Assembly (NCBI RefSeq): GCF_016904945.1
Contig: NZ_JADIKF010000038.1
Span: 1-64,000, forward strand
From: Dyella mobilis
Lineage (GTDB): Bacteria; Pseudomonadota; Gammaproteobacteria; Xanthomonadales; Rhodanobacteraceae
DNA length: 64,000 nucleotides
Direction of reading: 5' to 3'
Shown here: positions 54,985-61,707 of the stretch, in pieces
Position numbering within the stretch: the first letter of the stretch is position 1
Layout of the letters: each line of letters begins with the position of its first letter
Notes under the pieces: model-generated
What the model was told of the DNA's origin: nothing
The model's database searches: none
What the model saw: the letters and a program-made list of their open reading frames with translations, nothing else
Translations under genes and position numbers: made by a program

Positions 54985-55977
54985 ATGGCCACAAAGATCA
55001 AACGCAACCTGATTCTAAAGTTCGCTCGCTTTAGAGTCGGTCGCAGACACGACTTCACTCCACCCGCCTTGCATGAACTGCTGTTGCAGGTTCACGCGCA
55101 AACGACAAAGTTTTCTCAGAGGCACTTTCCGCCGCCCACTGCGCTTCCGAATGGCCAGCAGTGTGTCTTTATAAAGAACATCGCGCCGAGAACGGGAAAG
55201 CCAAATGACGGCGTCATATTCGAAGTATGTGCCTATACCTACGGCCTAGAACAAGATCAGTTTCGGCCAGACTTTGATAGTTCCGACCCGGACATCCAAA
55301 CTGGTCGCGTCCACGACGAGGAAGGCGAGATCAGGGAAATTCTTCATACGTATCGATGTGTCGCCCTTGGGCAGGCACTGATCGTAGAAAATAATAGGGG
55401 CGCAGGGGGACTACAGTATCTCTCGCACTTGCTTGCACATCTTTTTAACAGGTATTGCGACGACACTTTACCGGGTATCGAACTTATGGATGTCGTCACC
55501 AAGGATTTAGATCACACGATAGAAGCGGGTGGAGGAGTTCAATCAATCGACCTCAAACTGGTGGACACTCGGCCATTGCCCAAGCGAACTTTTGTGACGA
55601 AACGCATGAACGACTTGCGCGAATCCGTGCCGGGTGCAAAGCAACTTAAAATTTCTTGGGTCGCAGAGGACTCCGTTCTCTCCGCAGAAGCCGCTGTGAA
55701 GGTCGCTCAGGAGTGGAGTCACAAAGAGAGTCCTCTAGAAGCACTGGCAATTCGGCTCAAAGACGGACAAGTTATTTCATCGTTGGAAACGTATCGGGCT
55801 AAACGAGAAATCGAAGTACAGGTAACGCCTGAGGGTGCCCTTGCCGTTTCGGAGATTGAGACAGGGCTGTGGCACTATCTAGATGAACTACGAATGGTTG
55901 ATTCCAAAGGGTGGAGAGTTCTCGATGACCAAGGGAATCTCGTTCAGGCACAACTCGTTCCATCGAAGAGACGCTGA
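54985..55977 (+). CDS. RexA-like cytoplasmic protein, candidate defence sensor
   Basis: 330 residues, soluble, no signal peptide. The order of segments resembles lambda RexA: FIKNIAPRTG near residue 62, an acidic middle, then CVALGQALIVENNRGAGGLQ with LSHLLAHLF, IELMDVVTKDLDHTIEAGGG and later ALAIRLKDGQVISSLETYRA before a short C-terminal domain. RexA is the DNA-binding sensor of a phage-exclusion pair whose partner RexB is a four-span membrane protein; here a four-span gene begins 14 bp downstream. The likeness is by eye. AAGGGG precedes the ATG. Confidence 0.6.
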   Translation: MATKIKRNLILKFARFRVGRRHDFTPPALHELLLQVHAQTTKFSQRHFPPPTALPNGQQCVFIKNIAPRTGKPNDGVIFEVCAYTYGLEQDQFRPDFDSSDPDIQTGRVHDEEGEIREILHTYRCVALGQALIVENNRGAGGLQYLSHLLAHLFNRYCDDTLPGIELMDVVTKDLDHTIEAGGGVQSIDLKLVDTRPLPKRTFVTKRMNDLRESVPGAKQLKISWVAEDSVLSAEAAVKVAQEWSHKESPLEALAIRLKDGQVISSLETYRAKREIEVQVTPEGALAVSEIETGLWHYLDELRMVDSKGWRVLDDQGNLVQAQLVPSKRR

Positions 55978-55990
55978 GCCTCTTATCAAT

Positions 55991-56590
55991 ATGAAAGAGT
56001 GGATGCCCTTCGATTGGCAGACCGCGAGCGACACACTTCGCGCAATGAGAGACGACGCGGGTCCTATTGGAGACGATTACCCGCGCAGTTTTATAGGAAT
56101 TGCACTGCCATTTTTTATGGGTGCAATTCCAGGCTGGTTCTCGATGCATGGTCTATTGAAGGCAGATGTTGCCATTCCAGTAGGCCTCATTGGTGCAATC
56201 TTGGCGTTTGCTGGACTGCTCGTTGGTTTCTTGGCGACTATGATGTTGTTCACAGGCCGCATTGATGACACGCCTGACGCGACGTACGAGGTCGTGAGTG
56301 CACACGTCACGCGCGTTAAGTACCTACTTATATCGCAGGGCGTTACGCTCTTAATCTCGCTTTGCATGGCTCTGGTAGCCATGGCTTGGATGCTACTTTA
56401 TGCGGTCAAAGCAAATGAATTTGTCTTGACAACAATTGGCTCAATTTTGTGCGGTTTTGCGATGCTGTGCTTAGTGCGCTCGCTGCTACTACCGCTCCAA
56501 ATATACGAATTGCATGAGAATTGGCTCGGTGCCCTATTGCATAGAAAAAGGGCAAGTACAAACGCAGCCTACGAAAAACAAAACAAATAG
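55991..56590 (+). CDS. four-span membrane protein, candidate effector partner
   Basis: 199 residues with four membrane segments: FIGIALPFFMGAIPGWFSM, VGLIGAILAFAGLLVGFLAT, LLISQGVTLLISLCMALVAM and VLTTIGSILCGFAMLCLV, and a basic tail (LLHRKRASTNAAYEKQ). It starts 14 bp after the RexA-like gene. Four-span partners of DNA sensors (RexB, KwaA) make pores or signal at the membrane in phage exclusion; the role is inferred. A start 66 bases upstream has a better ribosome site but reads over the previous gene and is less likely. Confidence 0.6.
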   Translation: MKEWMPFDWQTASDTLRAMRDDAGPIGDDYPRSFIGIALPFFMGAIPGWFSMHGLLKADVAIPVGLIGAILAFAGLLVGFLATMMLFTGRIDDTPDATYEVVSAHVTRVKYLLISQGVTLLISLCMALVAMAWMLLYAVKANEFVLTTIGSILCGFAMLCLVRSLLLPLQIYELHENWLGALLHRKRASTNAAYEKQNK

Positions 56591-56642
56591 TCGCGTTTGA
56601 ATTCGTGCATTCAACTATCGCCCCCTAAGCTCGCGGAGTCAC

Positions 56643-57446
56643 ATGGAAAAGCTTGAAGCCGTTTTCGCGTACGTCACGAGCTGTACACCTTATTCCGGTG
56701 AACGCGAAAAGGGATTGCGTCGGAAGCTAGAGAAGATAGGAAACGTTTGTCTAGCCATTGGCGGAATAACCCTTTTGTCAATCATTGTGGCCGGTGCGGT
56801 CAATCAATATGTGCATCCCTTCTCGGCGCTATGGAAAGACGTTTCGCTTTGTGTCGGATTATTTGGCGAACTTGTGATGTTTGTTTTCATTCCAGTTCAT
56901 ATGTGGCTTGGCGTGTTGATGGCGTACGATCGTAAAAAAAAACGAGTGAAGCCGTTTGAGGTCGCCGTCCGCGAGCACGATTTCAAAAATGCTAATCCAC
57001 TGACTCAGCATTCCGTCGGAATGCTTGAGTGCGTGCAAAAGTCGATACAAATTCAATGTGACAGATTTGAGCGAAAACTTGCGGTGATCATAGGAAAAGA
57101 TACTGCGATCGTCGCGTTGCTTGGTATTGCCGTTGCCTCGATGAAAAACGTCGGTGATGTTCAAGGTCTTTTGACGCGCCTGAAAGTGCCGGTCATTTCA
57201 CAATTGAGCGTTTCGGCACTCGTAGCGGTCGCTCTGTTTCTGTCCTTTATGATTCTTATAGCGAGCCTAATTATTCGATTTAGGAATCTCAAGAAAGCTT
57301 ACGCTTTGGACATATTGGACTTGGCGATCAAACTTAAGAACGTTTACCCGCAGTCGACCGTAGCTAACTCAAGCCCCGAGCATACCGATCAGCAAAGCGA
57401 ACAGGCACGCGTGAGACGCCGATCCCGCTCTGGACGACGACATTGA
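56643..57446 (+). CDS. second membrane protein of the candidate system
   Basis: 267 residues. About four spans: VCLAIGGITLLSIIVAGAV, CVGLFGELVMFVFIPVHM with WLGVLMAY, TAIVALLGIAVASM, and VSALVAVALFLSFMILIASL, separated by a long polar loop with KPFEVAVREHDFKNANPLTQ. The C-terminus is basic. It has its own GCGGAG site and follows the 199-residue gene by 52 bp, all in one direction, so the three genes look like an operon. I do not recognise the family. Confidence 0.55.
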   Translation: MEKLEAVFAYVTSCTPYSGEREKGLRRKLEKIGNVCLAIGGITLLSIIVAGAVNQYVHPFSALWKDVSLCVGLFGELVMFVFIPVHMWLGVLMAYDRKKKRVKPFEVAVREHDFKNANPLTQHSVGMLECVQKSIQIQCDRFERKLAVIIGKDTAIVALLGIAVASMKNVGDVQGLLTRLKVPVISQLSVSALVAVALFLSFMILIASLIIRFRNLKKAYALDILDLAIKLKNVYPQSTVANSSPEHTDQQSEQARVRRRSRSGRRH

Positions 57447-57834
57447 GTAGGCTCGTACTACGAGCACCGGGCCGGACACGCCGACTAAAAACGCGCGCAA
57501 GCATCGCGTCATGAGCATATAGCTCATGGCAAACACATCTCGCTCGAGAAGTGGATAGACAACGCTTCTGACCCATGGCGTTGGATCGAGGGGCAGAGGA
57601 TCACGTTGGCCATAGAACACTAGGGAGCCATCCGCGGATGCGATAGCGATGAAAACCAATTCACTTGCCAGCGTGTCCGCCCACTCGCAATCGGGGGGAC
57701 GTCGCAGTTACAAGAATTTCCGTGACGGCGCCATCGCCGGTGCTGTCGTGCGATATTTCGTAACACCATAACCGCACCAACCACCCTACGCAGATCACAG
57801 ATCAACGATTCTTCTGTACTAATAGGAGTTATGG
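57447..57834. other. gap between membrane-protein gene and Ntn-hydrolase gene
   Basis: No secure gene. Minus frames at 57364-57659 give hydrophobic sequences that overlap the previous gene and are probably spurious. The right end carries TAGGAGTTATGG, the ribosome site of the next gene. AT-rich, promoter region likely. Confidence 0.5.
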
Positions 57835-58776
57835 ATGACATTAGTTTGCTGCTGGCTCAATAAATCGAACAGCCGAAGCCGGATCACGGCTATCGCCGAA
57901 GGACGCACATCGACACGAATTGATACTGGCTGGATGAGACATGGTGGCATGTTGATACCAAGTAGCCAGTGGGTAACGAATAGTGATACGACCACGAAGT
58001 TATATAGCTTGCACGTTCGGTGTTATGACTTATCCGCTCTTGATGGCGTGCGCGGAATTTGGTCAACTCCATACTACGCAACGGAAATTGGAATCGGATT
58101 TAGCGGACCTTGTTTCGAAGCAATGTCAATCATCGCCCTATATAGGCGCTGTCTTGAACAACTAGTCTTTACAGGAGAAAGCCTCCCGAGACCTGAACCC
58201 ATTCGGCTAGTTCAAATTCTGCAAGAAATCACCACACGCTGGTTCAGTACGAGCCAAATGCCAATGGGAAGTCAGGTCGATTTTCTGGTGTTCGGATACT
58301 CTTCCGTCGACGGTCAGCCGTGGGCAGCAAAGGTAAGGTGCGGCAGCGACAAGAATGCCGAGCTTGTCGAGTTCAAGAATCCCCTGGAGTCGCAAAACCT
58401 GCAATGTGTTGGCGACGTCGGAGAAAGGCTGACTTTCAGGAAAGCGATAAAAGATATAAGGACACGTATCCAACGACATTCCAAGCGAATTCGGCCGAGG
58501 AAAGGCTTTGACGCACGCATGGACGCAGAGCTAGAAGCCGCCAGGCATGAATCGGCTGATAAAAAGGCAATTGAAAACCTAGTTATTCGTGAAATTAGGA
58601 AAGCATCCAATGAAACGGTCGGTGGCGTGGTCCAGAAAGCAGAGGCTATCTTGTGCGACGACTATCGATGCGTAGTTACTTTTTCCAAAGACGACCAGGA
58701 CTACATCCTTGATGGCTTGCCTCCGGCCGGTGACGGCTTGAGTTACATACCAATCGTGGAAAAAATAGGCGGCTGA
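57835..58776 (+). CDS. probable Ntn-hydrolase (proteasome-fold) protein
   Basis: 313 residues. After Met removal the chain would begin with Thr (MTLVCCW), as proteasome-type hydrolases often do (MT..A/W...). Matching features: TKLYSLHVRCYD, GIGFSGPCFEAMSIIALYRR (the helix-strand turn of the alpha-beta-beta-alpha fold), VDFLVFGYSSVDGQPWAAKV and the late ETVGGVVQKAEAI segment. It could cut proteins or peptides in the cytoplasm. It stands alone with its own AGGAG. Nucleophile role of Thr2 is inferred. Confidence 0.5.
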   Translation: MTLVCCWLNKSNSRSRITAIAEGRTSTRIDTGWMRHGGMLIPSSQWVTNSDTTTKLYSLHVRCYDLSALDGVRGIWSTPYYATEIGIGFSGPCFEAMSIIALYRRCLEQLVFTGESLPRPEPIRLVQILQEITTRWFSTSQMPMGSQVDFLVFGYSSVDGQPWAAKVRCGSDKNAELVEFKNPLESQNLQCVGDVGERLTFRKAIKDIRTRIQRHSKRIRPRKGFDARMDAELEAARHESADKKAIENLVIREIRKASNETVGGVVQKAEAILCDDYRCVVTFSKDDQDYILDGLPPAGDGLSYIPIVEKIGG

Positions 58777-59100
58777 CGTAATCTAGCGGGCCTCCCACGC
58801 TCTCCGTTGGTTAACTGCGGACGCGCGACAGAGGCGCCTCTTTCGCGGGGCATCTCTCCCGCCAGGCGGCTACAGAAAGCCATTCTTTGTGGGTATGGCC
58901 AAACTGTGGTTCGAGGCGCGGCTAATCTATGGTTTAAAGCGCACCATCTGTGGATTCCGGCATAAATTGGCCAAAATGGCCCGAATATGATGGAAGGTCC
59001 AGCATATTCTGGCCAGCGTAATTAGCGGCAACAATGAGTTACGCCTGACAGAAGGTTTCACGATTGTCCCGACAACTTTTGACGTCGAAAGCGGGCGGGC
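58777..59100. other. mosaic intergenic stretch
   Basis: No gene. It contains CATAAATTGGCCAAAATGGC near 58964 with inverted TTGGCC/GGCCAA, and lies just left of a transposase remnant. The variable composition suggests a string of old insertion-sequence fragments. Confidence 0.4.
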
Positions 59101-59355
59101 GTGTCATGTCTGCATGCTTTTACCGTAGCCAGCATGAGCCGCAAGGGTCTTCCCTATGACAACGCGGTGATGGAAAGCTTTTTCAGCTCGCTCAACCAGG
59201 AACTGATACATCACGAACGTTTCTAGGATCGTGATGCGGCCAGAACGGCGATCTTCGAATACATCGAGAGCTTCTACAACCGACAACGATTGCATAGCAG
59301 CTTGGACTACCGCCCTCCCGAAGCTTTCGAGAGAATGGCTGAGGTGACTAATTAA
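59101..59355 (+). pseudogene. IS3-family transposase remnant (OrfB C-terminus)
   Basis: Reads SMSRKGLPYDNAVMESFFSS, then LNQELIHHERF, a TAG stop (59224), [20 protein letters not shown] and [14 protein letters not shown] to the stop. These are the last blocks of the DDE domain (D and E) of IS3-type transposases (SMSRKG.CYDNA.MESFF). The internal stop and missing N-terminus show it is dead. A terminal inverted-repeat-like TGTCCGTGGAAACGGGACCA follows at 59359. Confidence 0.85.
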
Positions 59356-59394
59356 ACTGTCCGTGGAAACGGGACCAATCCAGCACGACCCCGT

Positions 59395-59562
59395 TTACTC
59401 TGTGCGCTCGAACAAGTTATCAAGCGCCGCCCGCGCCTTACCTAAGAACACCGTTTCTAAAGTCGATGCTTCCTCCCCCATGGCTTCGCTCCATTTAGCT
59501 ATTCCGTCACTCTGTTCGTGAGGTCCGCTCCGGTGGAAGCAGACCTTAGCCCGGATTGCCTT
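59395..59562 (-). pseudogene. C-terminal remnant of an unknown protein
   Basis: A frame open over 55 codons on the minus strand (AIRAKVCFHRSGPHEQSDGI, AKWSEAMGEEASTLETVFLG, ALDNLFERTE) ends at 59395. No start codon lies before its conserved-looking part. It looks like the end of a broken gene near the insertion-sequence remnant. Family unknown. Confidence 0.35.
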
Positions 59563-59601
59563 TCAAGCATGCCGCTTCGACTCAAGGAGGCTTCCGCAGG
59601 C

Positions 59602-60066
59602 TCAAACCCCGCTAATTAAGAGCTTGAAAGTCTGCTGAGTTTCGTTGTGCGGGTAGGCAATTTTGCAATTGCTGGGAGTGATCTCAATCACACGCGCGCC
59701 TGTGCTGCCAACGACCTGCACTGCCGTAGCCTCATTGGGGAACGTGATCGGGAAAACCAACATGACTGTCTCGCCGGGTCGCGATGTCACCGACATTCTC
59801 TGAACAAGCGTTCCATTCGCGTAAAGCGTGTAGTACTCGTTGGTCGTCACGACCTGCTGGAATTTAATGTCATTTTTTTTAGCACCCGTCAGGCCGCCGG
59901 TGAGCTTCTGTTCGCTTTGCTCAGCAAACGTCAATTCAGTTTCTCCGTGCTTGAAGGACGTTATGTGGCGTAGTAGTCGCTTCAGATTGTCGCGAAACAT
60001 TAGGACCAAGAAGAGGACTAGCAGCGGCCAAGCCAAATGGCCAGTAAGCGCCGAAATGAAGTCCAT
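59602..60066 (-). CDS. single-span membrane protein
   Basis: 154 residues from MDFISALTGHLAWPLLVLFL. The first 30 residues are a membrane anchor, then a helical part (DNLKRLLRHITSFKHGETEL) and a soluble beta domain (VMLVFPITFPNEATAVQVVG, IEITPSNCKIAYPHN). Anchor-plus-sensor layout resembles small effectors or immunity proteins of phage-defence islands, but I do not recognise the family. A start 63 bases upstream would run into a PIN remnant and is rejected. Confidence 0.5.
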   Translation of the reverse strand: MDFISALTGHLAWPLLVLFLVLMFRDNLKRLLRHITSFKHGETELTFAEQSEQKLTGGLTGAKKNDIKFQQVVTTNEYYTLYANGTLVQRMSVTSRPGETVMLVFPITFPNEATAVQVVGSTGARVIEITPSNCKIAYPHNETQQTFKLLISGV

Positions 60067-60083
60067 TATTGCTTTATCCAAAG

Positions 60084-60310
60084 TCAGGTTTCCTTTGTCG
60101 CGCCGATTCCGGTGAGAGCTGACCACCATTGTCGCGTATCGTCAACAGGCATGAGTCGGCTCACGCGACAGGGAACAACTCCATGAAAGTGAGTAAGATT
60201 GCGAGTAATAAGCGCAATGCCTTTACAAATAACGAAGATTAGTCAATCATTTACTGTAATTATCCAGATGATGGGACACCAATTATCCGTTGCCGCAATC
60301 CATCCCGGAT
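60084..60310 (-). pseudogene. PIN-domain (VapC-like) toxin remnant
   Basis: The minus strand reads GIALITRNLTHFHGVVPCRV then MPVDDTRQWW and a stop, the C-terminal block of PIN toxins (ALVTRN..HF.GV). Upstream a matching IAATDNWCPI block is in another frame, so the gene is frameshifted and start-less. No VapB antitoxin was found nearby. A dead toxin gene is the simplest reading. Confidence 0.4.
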
Positions 60311-60598
60311 CAGAGGCAAACGACAAACTGTGTCGTTCACTGAGGCTTCGCAAAGCAAGCGTGCGGCGGCTCATTCCAATTAGTGGTTTGTGGTGGAGTA
60401 CGCGCACAGCTTCGCCACATTGAACTACTGCAACCTATTGATTGAGCACCGTTAAAGGCGGAAAAACCTAAGGCCCTGACCCTCATCTCGGCACCTTCAG
60501 TGCGAACTTTTAAAGCTTTTCTTATTCGACGCTGAGCAATAACCTCACAGCAAGCTAATCAAGCTCACAGCACCGCCACAGGGGGCGAAGGTGGAGCG

Positions 60599-61546
60599 AT
60601 GCGATATTGGTGGGTAAATCACAAACAAACCATTCGCCAAGAGGTCGAAGGCGGATACCTTTGGTCGCCGAAACGCGCAGCAGACGGAGCGCGCAATCAG
60701 TTCTACGAAAATATGCGCCGCGCTTCTCCGGGAGACATGGTGCTGTCTTTCGCAAAAGGAGTTATTAACTACATAGGCCTCATCCAGGACTTCGCCAGCC
60801 CTGCTCCAAAGCCTGATAGTTTCGGATCTGTAGGCGACTATTGGAACAACGATGGCTGGCTTCTTTCCGTACATTGGGAGCCAATAGGTCTCTCCATCCG
60901 TCCAAAAGACCAAATTCAAAAGCTGGGGCCGCTGTTGCCAATAAAGTATTCGCCCATTCAATCGGGCACGGGAAATGGCAATCAACGTACGTATCTTGCT
61001 GAAGTAGACAAGTCCGTTTTTGAGCTTCTGATCGATGGCGCGAGACTCCGCAATATAACCAGGGAATCTGAATCGTTTGCAGCTGGCGCACCTTTAGCTG
61101 GCATTGACGATGCGCTACAACGAGCCATTCAAAATGATCCGAGTTTAGATGCAACAACCAAGAAGCAACTGATATCAGCACGATATGGCCAAGGGCAATT
61201 TCGGAGGCGAATCTTTCAGTTCGAACGAGCATGCAGACTAACTCTCGTTGATAACCCCCTCCTATTAGTTGCAAGTCACATCAAACCATGGCGGCTGTGC
61301 GGCGACTCCATAGAGCGACTAGATGGTGCAAATGGCCTACTGCTAACTCCACACGTCGACCGACTATTTGATCGAGGGTTAATCAGCTTTGAGGACAACG
61401 GCAAAGTAGTTATCTCGCCCAGGCTTGATCGTACCGATCTTGTCCGGCTTGGGCTAAGCCTCGCCTGCGATAAATCCGGAATGCCGTTTCATCCAAAGCA
61501 GATGGCTTACCTATCATTTCACCGTCAAAACGTATTACTACCCTGA
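60599..61546 (+). CDS. EVE-HNH modification-dependent endonuclease
   Basis: 315 residues. The first 130 residues are an EVE-like domain (MRYWWVNHKQTIRQEVEGGY with WSPKRAADGARNQFYENMRR), which reads modified bases. The C-terminal 140 form an HNH nuclease (HNH_2): RIFQFERACRLTLVDNPLLL, ASHIKPWR, GANGLLLTPHVDRLFDRGLI. The combination fits a type IV restriction enzyme that cuts DNA carrying modified cytosine or adenine in phages. It is a stand-alone gene of the island. Confidence 0.8.
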   Translation: MRYWWVNHKQTIRQEVEGGYLWSPKRAADGARNQFYENMRRASPGDMVLSFAKGVINYIGLIQDFASPAPKPDSFGSVGDYWNNDGWLLSVHWEPIGLSIRPKDQIQKLGPLLPIKYSPIQSGTGNGNQRTYLAEVDKSVFELLIDGARLRNITRESESFAAGAPLAGIDDALQRAIQNDPSLDATTKKQLISARYGQGQFRRRIFQFERACRLTLVDNPLLLVASHIKPWRLCGDSIERLDGANGLLLTPHVDRLFDRGLISFEDNGKVVISPRLDRTDLVRLGLSLACDKSGMPFHPKQMAYLSFHRQNVLLP

Positions 61547-61707
61547 AATAGATATCCTTTGGCCGTTTTAGCCGACTTATGATCACCTGGAAAGCATATT
61601 GCGGCCGCATCGAATTCGGACAGAGGTCGGCCGATATTGCAAGGGCCATGCAGGAAATCAGCGCCGAGAAAACCCATGTCAGTGAAGTTTCCGCCGCTGC
61701 GATAGCC

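Noticed and set aside
57369..57659. 96-codon hydrophobic minus-strand frame
   Set aside because: It overlaps the end of the second membrane-protein gene, lacks a ribosome site and shows no family pattern.
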